Under the pieces are notes generated by a model that saw nothing but the letters and a program-made list of their open reading frames with translations, was not told the origin of the DNA and did no database searches. A stretch of 64,000 nucleotides of DNA from Pedobacter endophyticus (GTDB lineage: Bacteria; Bacteroidota; Bacteroidia; Sphingobacteriales; Sphingobacteriaceae), in assembly GCF_015679185.1 (NCBI RefSeq), contig NZ_CP064939.1, positions 2,728,001-2,792,000 on the forward strand. The letters run 5' to 3'. The translations under genes and the position numbers were made by a program. This document shows positions 15,827-24,437 of the stretch, piece by piece (within the stretch, counting starts at the first letter, position 1; each line of letters begins with the position of its first letter).

Positions 15827-17269
15827 TTAACAAAGTTGATATTCGGGCATGCTTGTAATTTCTATGGCTGTGCTTCTTAAACCCTTGTTATCACTAACCA
15901 TGTCGGTAATTTTCTGATTTAATTTTGGCTGGAGCAAGAACGACGTAAGTTCAAGCGGCGTTAAATGTTTGGGAAACGTTTCTAAAAATTTCGGCCAGTC
16001 TGCATTGGCATCTACATACGATTTGCGTTTCTGGTTTGAGTTGGCATTTGTGGTGGCTGTTCTGCTCAGGGCAATTACGGCTTCATCTTCGGGGTCGGCT
16101 TTACCGCTGAAATCTATCTCTCCATCGTTCAAAACCAGTGATGGGATTCGCATCCTCAACATTAGCGATGAACTGTCTATCCAGCTTTGGCCACCAGGCC
16201 AGCCGGCAACATTGGGCGGGTTAAATAAATACTGGCCTAAACTGCTTTGCAGCTGTATTAAAACCTGTGGCCTGTTGTAAGTAACAAAAAATTCGCGGCT
16301 TAACCCCACCAAAAACTCGGTTGGCGATTTTATTTTTGTACCTACATTTTCATTGTCATAAAACCAATCTGATGTAAAAAGATGTTTCATCATGGTGGCG
16401 ATATCATATTTCGAATTGTAAAAACTCGATGCCAGTTCCTTTACATGTGCCTCATTTGGCGTGTCATTTACAAAGAACCGATAAATTTTTGTGGCGATAA
16501 ATTCAGCTGTCTCCGGTTTCTCAAGAATGATGTCGATGATGTTCTCTCCCTGAAAGTTTCCAATCTTGCCGAAAAACTCCTTTGTTCCACCATCGTGCAG
16601 GTTTTTTCTAAAAATAAACGAGCCGTCTTTATCGTACATCCATCCCGTAAAAGAGCGGGCCGATTCTTTAATATCATGTTCCGTATAATTTCCCCTGCCA
16701 AGCGTAAAAAGCTCCATTAACTCGCGGGCGAAGTTCTCATTTGGTCGTCCCTTCCTATTCTGCTGATTATTTAAATATTGCAACATGGCCGGCGATTGCG
16801 ACACTTCTACCAACAAAGTTTTAAAACTACCGAGGCCATGCGCCCGTTGAATATTGTTTAGTTGTTGAGCAAAAAATGGAATCCTGCTTCTGCACGCGAA
16901 ATGGCCATGCCAAAAAAGGGTCATCTTTTCCCTTAGTGGGGCATTGGTGTTGATCATTTTGGTGACAAATGCAATGTTCAAATCGCGACCTACGTCATTT
17001 TGTTCGCGAATAATCTGTTGCCGCATTTTTTTCTCGTCCTCGCTAAGATCTTTTTTTCCGTACAAGCCTGCTTGAGCCAACAGTTGGCGTTTCGACTCGA
17101 GGTCGTTTACGAGATTGATCGGGTCATCATTTTCTGATTCCTTGATGAGCACATCAACAACTTTATCGATGTTTTTTTTGCTCAACTTTTCCAGATCAGA
17201 ATAGGATATGCCAAAGCCTGCCCTGCTGTACAGGTGCTTTACCTTAACGAAATTAGCTTTTGTGCTCAT
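15827..17269 (-). CDS. DUF1800 family protein
   Basis: A 480-residue protein with DUF1800 hallmarks: HLYSRAGFGISYSDLEKL at the N-terminus, REKMTLFWHGHF near 115, ENFARELMELFTLGRGNYTE near 180, and FTGWMYDKDG. The C-terminal part has PPNVAGWPGGQSWI. No signal peptide is obvious. The family has no established enzyme activity. The adjacent DUF1501 gene downstream on the same strand makes a two-gene operon typical of Bacteroidota and other environmental bacteria, so the products probably act together (inference). Confidence 0.88.
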   Translation of the reverse strand: MSTKANFVKVKHLYSRAGFGISYSDLEKLSKKNIDKVVDVLIKESENDDPINLVNDLESKRQLLAQAGLYGKKDLSEDEKKMRQQIIREQNDVGRDLNIAFVTKMINTNAPLREKMTLFWHGHFACRSRIPFFAQQLNNIQRAHGLGSFKTLLVEVSQSPAMLQYLNNQQNRKGRPNENFARELMELFTLGRGNYTEHDIKESARSFTGWMYDKDGSFIFRKNLHDGGTKEFFGKIGNFQGENIIDIILEKPETAEFIATKIYRFFVNDTPNEAHVKELASSFYNSKYDIATMMKHLFTSDWFYDNENVGTKIKSPTEFLVGLSREFFVTYNRPQVLIQLQSSLGQYLFNPPNVAGWPGGQSWIDSSSLMLRMRIPSLVLNDGEIDFSGKADPEDEAVIALSRTATTNANSNQKRKSYVDANADWPKFLETFPKHLTPLELTSFLLQPKLNQKITDMVSDNKGLRSTAIEITSMPEYQLC

Positions 17270-17330
17270 AACGACGATTTAACTGTATGACATTATTTGA
17301 ACGTTAGGGTTTAATCGTTATTTTCTTTCT

Positions 17331-17338
17331 TATTTTCG
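17331..17338 (+). promoter_or_regulatory. Bacteroidota -7 element for aat
   Basis: TATTTTCG is one base from TAnnTTTG and lies 4 bp before the aat ATG, implying a nearly leaderless transcript. Confidence 0.4.
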
Positions 17339-17342
17339 TGCC

Positions 17343-17972
17343 ATGTTTTTTCAGTTGCTTGATGATGATTATGGATTCCCGGATCCCGCACTTGCGGAAA
17401 ACGATGGGCTGTTGGCGATTGGTGGCGATTTGAGTATGGAAAGGCTGCTCACAGCATACTCAAACGGCATTTTTCCATGGTTTAGCGAAGGAGATCCTAT
17501 TCTTTGGTATTCGCCGCATGAACGGTGTGTAATTTATCCTGAAAAAATCAAAATCAGTAAAAGCATGAAGAAGCTTTTGGCTAACGGAAGCTTTAAAATT
17601 AGTGTAAATACGGCTTTTGAACAAGTGATTGTTAGTTGCGCTACAACGCCCAGAAAAGATCAGAACGGCACCTGGATAACGAACGAAATGCAAAGTGCTT
17701 ACATCAACTTACACCAAAACGGTTATGCGCACAGCGTGGAGGTTTATCTAAACGAAAAATTAGTTGGTGGACTTTATGGCGTAAAAATAAATGGGGTATT
17801 CTGTGGCGAAAGCATGTTTAGTAAGGTGAGCAATGCATCAAAAGCAGCCCTGATTTATTTAAGCCAGTTAAATGTTGAATTAATAGATTGCCAGCTACCT
17901 AACGAACATTTGATGAGCATGGGCGCAGAAATGATAGACAGAGAAGTATACCTGCAAATTTTAAGAGGCTAG
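17343..17972 (+). CDS. aat: leucyl/phenylalanyl-tRNA-protein transferase
   Basis: A 209-residue enzyme of the N-end-rule pathway. It transfers Leu or Phe from aminoacyl-tRNA to N-terminal Arg or Lys of proteins in the cytoplasm, marking them for ClpS/ClpAP. The family signature is continuous: FPDPALAENDGLLAIGGDL at about 13-31, NGIFPWFSEGDPILWYSP at about 42-59, RKDQNGTWI, GYAHSVEVY, GGLYGVKINGVFCGESMFS, and LIDCQLPNEHL near the end. The length matches other bacterial Aat proteins. The gene stands alone, divergent from the DUF1800 operon. Confidence 0.95.
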   Translation: MFFQLLDDDYGFPDPALAENDGLLAIGGDLSMERLLTAYSNGIFPWFSEGDPILWYSPHERCVIYPEKIKISKSMKKLLANGSFKISVNTAFEQVIVSCATTPRKDQNGTWITNEMQSAYINLHQNGYAHSVEVYLNEKLVGGLYGVKINGVFCGESMFSKVSNASKAALIYLSQLNVELIDCQLPNEHLMSMGAEMIDREVYLQILRG

Positions 17973-18029
17973 CGCTTGCTGAGCCAAGGCTAAATGTTGT
18001 TATTGCATGGTGGATTCGTCGCTCAGCGA

Positions 18030-18623
18030 TTAATCCTTGGCGTCTAACGACTGGCGAATGGCTCGCTCAATTCTTTTATCGGGGATAAACCAGATAGCAG
18101 CAACAATAATGTACATTGAGCAGCCGAGCCATGGGTTTACAAAGCTGAGGCCAATTCCTAAAGCATAAAAAATCAACGAAAGTTTCCCTTTGGCATCGTT
18201 GCCAATTGCCTCTACAACAAGAGAATGAGCGCCCTCGCTCCTCTTTATTACGATTACCAATATGAGATACGCTATTGCAGCTAAAAATAACACCAAACCG
18301 TAGGCCGCAACTGGCCAGAAAGCGAAATGGTTTTCGCCCATCCAACCAGCGGTTACGGGAAAGAGCGATAGCCAAAAAAGCAGGTTCAGGTTGGCCCATA
18401 ACATTGGTCCGCTTACTTTTTTTACGGCATGCATTAAATGGTGGTGATTATTCCAATAAATTCCTACGTAAACGAAGCTTAATACATAGCTGATAAATTT
18501 CGGAATGAGTGGTTTTAGCGTTTGCAGACTTTCACCTTCAGGAACCTTGATTTCTAACACCATAATGGTAATAATGATTGCAATTACGCCATCACTAAAT
18601 GCTTCTAGCCTGCCTTTGTTCAT
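18030..18623 (-). CDS. TMEM175-family (DUF1211) potassium channel-like membrane protein
   Basis: A 197-residue membrane protein with about five or six hydrophobic helices. The first helix carries the RLEAFSDGVIAIIITIMVLEI region; the FSDG motif near residues 9-12 marks TMEM175-type channels (DUF1211). An IYWNNHHHLMHAVKK loop follows the second helix. Bacterial TMEM175 proteins conduct K+ with low selectivity across the inner membrane (family knowledge). It is transcribed alone on the minus strand. Confidence 0.85.
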   Translation of the reverse strand: MNKGRLEAFSDGVIAIIITIMVLEIKVPEGESLQTLKPLIPKFISYVLSFVYVGIYWNNHHHLMHAVKKVSGPMLWANLNLLFWLSLFPVTAGWMGENHFAFWPVAAYGLVLFLAAIAYLILVIVIKRSEGAHSLVVEAIGNDAKGKLSLIFYALGIGLSFVNPWLGCSMYIIVAAIWFIPDKRIERAIRQSLDAKD

Positions 18624-18665
18624 AACCGCTTTTTCATAATCACAATGATTAACGAAAGTAGTTTA

Positions 18666-18704
18666 AAAAGCAAAAACCTGCAAGAAGTTTATCTTACAGG
18701 TTTT
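18666..18704 (-). terminator. intrinsic terminator of the DUF1080 gene
   Basis: AAAACCTG (18673-18680) pairs with CAGGTTTT (18697-18704), and the stem continues AAGA/TCTT after one mismatch. T-rich sequence follows on the minus strand. Confidence 0.7.
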
Positions 18705-18763
18705 GGAAAATATTGCGGTTAAAGATCCCTCTGCTGCTGTCGGGATGACGAGTAAGAAAATTC

Positions 18764-19546
18764 TTACAGCTCTCTTACCCAAATGTTTCTGAAACTGATT
18801 GCCGGACTTGGGTCGCCATGGTCTTGCAATTTAATTGATGCAGCACCGTGCTTTTTATATTCTGGCGTGCCGATGTATCTTGTTGCACCTTTTAAAACGT
18901 AATTGTTTTGCAACAATACGCCGTTTAAGAACAACGTTACGCTGGCTGGTTTCTTAACTGAGCCATCTTCGTTAAAACGTGGCGCATTCCAAATGATATC
19001 GTAATATTGCCATTCGCCCGGTTTCTTGTTGGCGTTTGCCAATGGGATGGCTTGTTTGTACACGCTTCCTGTTTGGCCATTTACGTAGGTTTTGTTGTTG
19101 TAGGTATCCATAATCTGGATTTCATACCCGTCATCGCCACCGCCTGTTGATGCTAAAAATACGCCGCTGTTTCCCCTGGCCTGCCCTTCGCCCGAAATGT
19201 TTGCAGGAATTTTCCATTCCATGTGCAGTTGGTAATCGGTAAATTTTTTATTCGTTTCAATGTTACCCGTTCCTTTTTTTACGGTAAAAAAACCATCGTC
19301 TATCGTCCAGCCTGCAGGTTTAGATGGATCTTTAACTGAATGCCAAGCGTCCAGATTGCGTCCATCAAATAGAACGATCGCGTCTGATGGTGCCTCTTGC
19401 GGCAGCTTGCCCGGTGTTACCACTTTCGGAACAGGTTCCCAAACCTCGGTTGTTTTGGGGTCGTTTGCAGGATCGGTTTTTTTATCTTGTGCCATTGCTT
19501 GTACGGCAAAAAATGTTGGAATCAGTAATAGTGCGTATTTGCTCAT
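18764..19546 (-). CDS. DUF1080 (3-keto-disaccharide hydrolase-like) secreted protein
   Basis: A 260-residue protein with a signal peptide ending near AMAQ (residue 19). One DUF1080 domain covers about 50-260, a concanavalin-like beta-sandwich: IVLFDGRNLDAWHS, YQLHMEWKIP, GNSGVFLAS, YEIQIMDTY, and a C-terminal ISFRNIWVREL. DUF1080 proteins include 3-keto-disaccharide hydrolases and many glycan-binding or hydrolysing relatives. No dehydrogenase or other 3-keto-glycan pathway gene is adjacent, so the substrate is undetermined. It is probably periplasmic and is transcribed alone. Confidence 0.88.
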   Translation of the reverse strand: MSKYALLLIPTFFAVQAMAQDKKTDPANDPKTTEVWEPVPKVVTPGKLPQEAPSDAIVLFDGRNLDAWHSVKDPSKPAGWTIDDGFFTVKKGTGNIETNKKFTDYQLHMEWKIPANISGEGQARGNSGVFLASTGGGDDGYEIQIMDTYNNKTYVNGQTGSVYKQAIPLANANKKPGEWQYYDIIWNAPRFNEDGSVKKPASVTLFLNGVLLQNNYVLKGATRYIGTPEYKKHGAASIKLQDHGDPSPAISFRNIWVREL

Positions 19547-19611
19547 AATTGTGTATTAACTTTTTAAAGTTAACCAGTTTTATAAGAAATGGAAATTTCG
19601 TATTTAAAATA

Positions 19612-19929
19612 TTACCCCAAATCGTCGGTAATTAACGTTTCTGTAACTATCAATTCATCTGCACCGAGTGCCTCTTGTCTTTGTTCTGCCAAATCTGTCA
19701 TTGGACAGTAGCCTGTAATTCCCCTGTACAATAGGCCGGCTCCAATTGCTGCGCCTGTCAAACCGATTATTGGGTGAGAGAAAATTCCGGTTATTCCTTT
19801 AAAAAGCAGATAAGAACCTGCTGCGCCAGATAACCAGCGCTCGGATTTTGATATGTTTTGAAACAGTTCAGGGTATTTCCAGGCTTCTTTTACCGTGCTG
19901 AGCGTGCTGTTTATTTCTTCGTTTATCAT
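19612..19929 (-). CDS. small DUF2892-like membrane protein
   Basis: A 105-residue protein with two central hydrophobic helices (about 37-72) carrying the GITGIFSHPIIGLTGAAIGAGLLYRGITGYCP block, typical of DUF2892/YgaP-type small inner-membrane proteins. The ATG at 19929 is preferred over a TTG 12 codons upstream because the family starts just before this amphipathic N-terminus. The acidic C-terminus (about 80-105) is not recognised. It sits directly upstream of the DUF1080 gene on the same strand, 65 bp away. Confidence 0.65.
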   Translation of the reverse strand: MINEEINSTLSTVKEAWKYPELFQNISKSERWLSGAAGSYLLFKGITGIFSHPIIGLTGAAIGAGLLYRGITGYCPMTDLAEQRQEALGADELIVTETLITDDLG

Positions 19930-19965
19930 AGCTATAAAGATTATGTTTGATAGTATAACAAGCAA

Positions 19966-20662
19966 AAGGGGATTGGGTTTTTGGTTTTAAACACAGAGAC
20001 GAAATAAATTTTTGTTATCCTGAATTTTAATTTATTGCATAAGAATTAAGATGAATGACGTAAAAAACAACCACCCTCCCAAAGGGATGCCTTTGGAACT
20101 TGCCTCCCGAAGAAATCGGGAGGAGTTGGACAGTGCAATCTTTGATGGTTTTTGAGGCTAAATGGTTGTGCAGTTGCTATTCCCCTCCTAATTTAGGAGA
20201 GTCTATCCCGACCGATTCGGGAGGTTGGGGGTGGTTAGCTTATTGCTTTGTTTATCATCGCATACACAATAACGTCAATGGTAGAGGTAATTCCCGCGTG
20301 ACGGGACGGCACGTTTTGGATAAAATAAATATGGATGACGTTTTTAAAGCGGCCGTCATTGCCCCAAAGGGGCTGCTTTGCAGCGAGCCGAAGCAATCTC
20401 ATTCCGCAAATAAGATTGCTTCGGCTCGCATAGGCCCGGCCTCGCAAAGACGACTTGGTGAAAAACCTGTCATCCTAATTCTTTTATTTTTGCAAAAAAT
20501 CGAACCCTGAGGATGGCCACCGTTCATAGGGGCTTATAATCCTTGCTTTAAAAATCCACAGGCTCAAAAAGCGAATGGGTGTTGGTAATCGTTGCTTCAG
20601 CGCTTATCGGTTGGGGATTCTTCCTTCGTCAGAATGACAATGGACGAAAAGGACTTTGATTC
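19966..20662. repeat. repeat-rich intergenic block
   Basis: No gene is credible. It contains TTTTAATTTATTGCATAA near 20027 (also near 3820), CTCCCAAAGGGATGCCTTTG at 20076-20095, a hairpin CCTCCCGA/TCGGGAGG near 20103-20124, AACGTCAATGGTAGAG near 20271 (the inverted left end of the 142-bp unit), and GCGGCCGTCATTGCC near 20348. A frame at 20100-20510 is assembled from these repeats. Confidence 0.55.
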
Positions 20663-23554
20663 CTAATTCAATATATCACGAATATCATCCTTACTTAACG
20701 ATTTAAAAAAGCTCTCTTCTGTGGTAATTAACGAACTCGCCAGTGATTTTTTCCTGTTTTGCAACGCCAATATTTTTTCTTCAACGGTATCTTTCGCGAT
20801 AAATTTATAGATAAACACCTTTTTATCCTGCCCGATTCGATGCGTTCTATCAATCGCTTGCTGCTCAACTGCGGGGTTCCACCATGGGTCTAAAACGAAA
20901 ACATAATCGGCCTGCGTTAAGTTCAAGCCTACGCCGCCGGCTTTTATCGATATTAAAAAGACTTTCAGGTCTTCATTTTGTTGAAAATCTGCAACAATCT
21001 CACCTCTATTACGTGTTGCACCATCTAGGTACGCAAAAGGAATATGCTCGGCCTCGAAGTATTTCTTAAAAATATCGAGGTGTTTTACAAACTGAGAGAA
21101 AACCAAAACCTTGTGCCCGCCCTTCAATACGTTATCTAACGTATGGATTACGTTTTCGAACTTTCCAGAATCTGAAAGATACTCGCCGTCGATCATAAAC
21201 GGATGGTTTGCAAGCTGCCTCAGGGCGGTTAAACCTTGTAAAAGCTGAACTTGCTTTTGGGCAAACGTACCATCTTCCATGCTCTGCAGCAAGTCGTTTC
21301 GGTATGCGGACTTTGTTTTTTCGTAATAAGCCGCCTGATCCTCGCTCATATCACAGTAAATTACCTGCTCGGTTTTTGGCGGCAGTTCGGCTGCAACCTG
21401 TTCTTTGGTTCTCCGTAAAACAAAGGGTTTAATTATCGATTGCAGCTTACGAGCTTTTTCTTCGTCTTTCTTTTTTTCGATGGCTTGCACATATTCATCA
21501 TTAAAAAAAGCCTGTGTACCCAACAATCCCGGGTTTAGAAAGGTAAGCTGCGACCATAAATCGCCCACAGAATTTTCTACAGGCGTACCGCTCAATATCA
21601 GCTTATGACGCGATTTTAAACTTCTTACAGCTTTAAACGATTTTGAAGATGGGTTTTTAATGTTCTGGCTTTCATCCAAAATGATGTAATTGAAATAAAA
21701 GTTTTTCAGTTCGTCAACATCAACCCGCGTAACCCCGTAAGTGGTTATTACAATGTCGTAGTTTGCGAAATTGGCCACATCTTTATTCCTGTTCGTGCCT
21801 GTATGGGCCAGTATTTTGAGTTTTGGGGTAAACTTCTTCGCCTCGGTTAGCCAGTTGTAAATGAGCGATGTAGGCATAATAATCAACGAGGTACTTTGCG
21901 CAACGATCAGCGCATCATCTTCCTTCACCTTTTGCAGCATGGCCAAAGTTTGAATGGTTTTACCTAATCCCATATCGTCGGCCAGGCAACCCCCAAAATT
22001 ATATTCGCGAAGGAAACTGAACCAGTTATAGCCTGCTTTTTGATAATCGCGTAAGCTTCCGTTAAAGTTTACAGGCATTTGGGTATCTGCAATATCTTCA
22101 AAATCAGAAAGTCGTTGCAGCTTTCGTTCAAGCGTAATGTTTGCCAAACTGTCTTCCGCCAAATCGTTAATCAGGCCAATGTGATGCTTTTTGAGTTGAA
22201 GCGTTTTGCCCGGCTCGGCAAGGCTGAATAGACTTCCATATTGGGTAAACCATTTTTCGGGAATGATGGCTACTTCCCCATCGGGAAGCAAAAATTCTCT
22301 TCTTTTATGGAGAATATGTTGTTTAAGCGAAAGAAAAGGAATCTGATATTTGCCAAACCACACTACGGCATTGATATCGAACCAATCGTTTCCTTCTTTT
22401 ACTTCTAAATCTATTTTACTAGCTCCAAAAACGAAACGCTTTTGTCCCGTGGCCTGCTCAACTTCAAAGCCCGAGGCGGTTAAAATCTCGATATGTTCGT
22501 TAACCCAGTTGATGGCTGCATAACTTGGATTTTCGTTTTCTTCGGCTACTTCAAGATTGCTGAACAGCGAACTCGTTTTCCTCAATCCCAATGAAAGTAG
22601 AAAGCTCAACTGCTTCTTCTCCCAATCTGCAGATCGCCTGATTCGATGGAAAACATAATCATCGCCTGTTTTTTCTAAACGAACGGTTACCTTGTTTGCA
22701 TTCTCCAACGGAAAAGAATACTCGCCATATTTGAAATACAGCTGAATTTGCGACAGTCCACCATCTACAAACAATACCTTTAAAACGGGAATCGCTTCAA
22801 ATTGCTCGGTGCGGATTTCGAAGCCTTCGGCATAAACGTGGTGCTTTTCAATCAGCGGTGCCACAAACCTTTCAAAATAAGTGGCCTCGGTTGCCTTTGG
22901 AATGGCAATATAGCGCTTGTTTAAAAAAGGCTGAAGCTTTTTGCCTTCAATATCCTGATCGAAGAAATACAGCACATCATTCAGTAAAAGCCACGCGGGT
23001 TTATTGCTGATAATCTGCGCTTCTTTAAACATGAACTCGATGCGCAGGTTTTGATATTTTATTGTGGGAAAATACCGCGTTTCGGTCTCGTTTCGGCGAA
23101 AATGGAACAAGATGGACGCCGGTTCGGTAGCTAGCTCAATTTTGCGTTCAACAGGCCAACCGTCTTTGTCCATCACATACAGTTCATTTTTCACCTTAAG
23201 CAGCTCGAGCGCTTCTGCAAGTTTCTTCTCAATCTTCGGACGAACGCTTTCATAAAACTTATCGTCAAAAACCTTGGTAAAGAATTCTGTTGGCCTGATT
23301 AGCTTTTTATAGTATCTTTTTATCAGTGCGTCTTGTTCAATACCGTCTAAGATTTTAATCAGTTTAGAGTCTAATTCGGTTAAACAAGCCTTAAATTCGT
23401 CGGCTGTGTGGGTAAAAATTCGTTGGTAAGTAAAAGAAAAATCGCCATTTGGATTAAGTTGAACAACATGTGGCTCAACCAAATAGCCCAAATACTCATG
23501 CTTGCACAAGGAGTAAACGATTTTGCAGGGTTTAGAGCTATCTACGCGTAACAT
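20663..23554 (-). CDS. SNF2/Swi2-family DEAD/DEAH-box helicase (ATP-dependent translocase)
   Basis: A 963-residue protein. The C-terminal half holds the SNF2 ATPase: motif I DDMGLGKT at about 526-533, TYGVTRVDVDEL, motif II ILDESQNIKNP near 624 (DESQ box), LSGTPVEN (motif III), and the helicase C domain with SQFVKHLDIFKKYF, KAGGVGLNLTQADYV and QAIDRTHRIGQ near 900. The roughly 480-residue N-terminal half is specific to bacterial SNF2 proteins and has no clear zinc-binding SWIM motif. SNF2 proteins track along dsDNA and remodel protein-DNA complexes. It stands between two repeat blocks with no partner gene or methylase, so an operonic defence role is not supported. Confidence 0.92.
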   Translation of the reverse strand: MLRVDSSKPCKIVYSLCKHEYLGYLVEPHVVQLNPNGDFSFTYQRIFTHTADEFKACLTELDSKLIKILDGIEQDALIKRYYKKLIRPTEFFTKVFDDKFYESVRPKIEKKLAEALELLKVKNELYVMDKDGWPVERKIELATEPASILFHFRRNETETRYFPTIKYQNLRIEFMFKEAQIISNKPAWLLLNDVLYFFDQDIEGKKLQPFLNKRYIAIPKATEATYFERFVAPLIEKHHVYAEGFEIRTEQFEAIPVLKVLFVDGGLSQIQLYFKYGEYSFPLENANKVTVRLEKTGDDYVFHRIRRSADWEKKQLSFLLSLGLRKTSSLFSNLEVAEENENPSYAAINWVNEHIEILTASGFEVEQATGQKRFVFGASKIDLEVKEGNDWFDINAVVWFGKYQIPFLSLKQHILHKRREFLLPDGEVAIIPEKWFTQYGSLFSLAEPGKTLQLKKHHIGLINDLAEDSLANITLERKLQRLSDFEDIADTQMPVNFNGSLRDYQKAGYNWFSFLREYNFGGCLADDMGLGKTIQTLAMLQKVKEDDALIVAQSTSLIIMPTSLIYNWLTEAKKFTPKLKILAHTGTNRNKDVANFANYDIVITTYGVTRVDVDELKNFYFNYIILDESQNIKNPSSKSFKAVRSLKSRHKLILSGTPVENSVGDLWSQLTFLNPGLLGTQAFFNDEYVQAIEKKKDEEKARKLQSIIKPFVLRRTKEQVAAELPPKTEQVIYCDMSEDQAAYYEKTKSAYRNDLLQSMEDGTFAQKQVQLLQGLTALRQLANHPFMIDGEYLSDSGKFENVIHTLDNVLKGGHKVLVFSQFVKHLDIFKKYFEAEHIPFAYLDGATRNRGEIVADFQQNEDLKVFLISIKAGGVGLNLTQADYVFVLDPWWNPAVEQQAIDRTHRIGQDKKVFIYKFIAKDTVEEKILALQNRKKSLASSLITTEESFFKSLSKDDIRDILN

Positions 23555-24385
23555 CAGTTAGGGAAAAAGTTTCTTAAGGCTACCGGCTTTAAGAAACTTT
23601 AAACATACAACATTTTGCGATTACATCAAAAAATGCAACGAGTTTTGTAAATAATTAAATTTATAGCAGAAAAGATCGTTGCTGCTCTTTAAATTGTCAT
23701 TTCGACCGAAGCGCTCCGTAGGAGCCCCCTTTGGAGGAGAAATTTTTGTACTGATGACGTTTTTAAGGCGGCCGTCATTCCCGCGAAGGCGGGAACCGTA
23801 AGGCGAGCGCATTAGCATTAAGATTCCAAATTAAATTGGGAATGACGACCGTTCGTGGTTGGCGTTAATCGTGTTGTTACTTAAAGTCAGGCAGCTGCAA
23901 TTTAAATAATTACGAAAACGTCAATGGAAGAAACAGCCTGTCCCGACTTCTTGGTGTGGACACCTCTTTGAAACATCATTTACGAGTTCGAATAACCAAA
24001 TTGCAACATGTTTTATGGCTTTTTACAAGAACGGTCGTCATGCTGATCCGATAGCTATCGGATTTATTTCAGCATCTTTCATGCTACAAAGGCCCTGATC
24101 CCGTACGTACGCGAAGTAGCCCCTTTGGGGCAAAGACGGAAATAGAAAGTCGTTCAGTTAACCGGGCGCTCAATGTCGTTTAGTTAAGCTCGACGGGCGT
24201 CAGTCTGAGCCTTTCGACTTCGCTCAAGATAAACTCAGTCGAAGACCTCTTTTATTGGATAAAACCATTAACATCCGCCCTTCGACTCCGCTCAGGGTGA
24301 CAATGTTCTATAATTTTATCCTTAACTAAATGACATTAGCCAAGCGCTCAGCATAACAGCATTGAAACTCCCATTCGATCTAAAC
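23555..24385. repeat. repeat-rich intergenic block
   Basis: No gene is credible. It includes TTTCGACCGAAGCGCTCCG near 23700, a reverse copy of the 142-bp unit's right part at about 23755-23850 (hairpin ATTCCCGC/GCGGGAA), AACGTCAATGGAAG near 23928, a forward partial copy at about 24002-24063 ending in the palindrome ATCCGATAGCTATCGGAT (24046-24063), and GTCGAAG/CTTCGAC-type pieces at 24200-24300. Confidence 0.55.
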
Positions 24386-24420
24386 CAAAAAGGCATCCTG
24401 ATTATCAGAATGCCTTTTAT
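24386..24420 (-). terminator. intrinsic terminator of the RND efflux operon
   Basis: AAAAGGCAT and ATGCCTTTT flank CTGATTATCAG. On the minus strand the stem is followed by TTTTTGG. Confidence 0.8.
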
Positions 24421-24437
24421 TAGTAATGAATTATTTC

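Noticed and set aside
20100..20510. 136-codon open frame in the repeat block
   Set aside because: It runs across repeat modules seen elsewhere in both orientations and has no family features.
20663..23554. SNF2 helicase as part of a defence system
   Set aside because: No methylase, nuclease or DISARM-type partner is nearby; the flanks are repeat blocks and unrelated genes.
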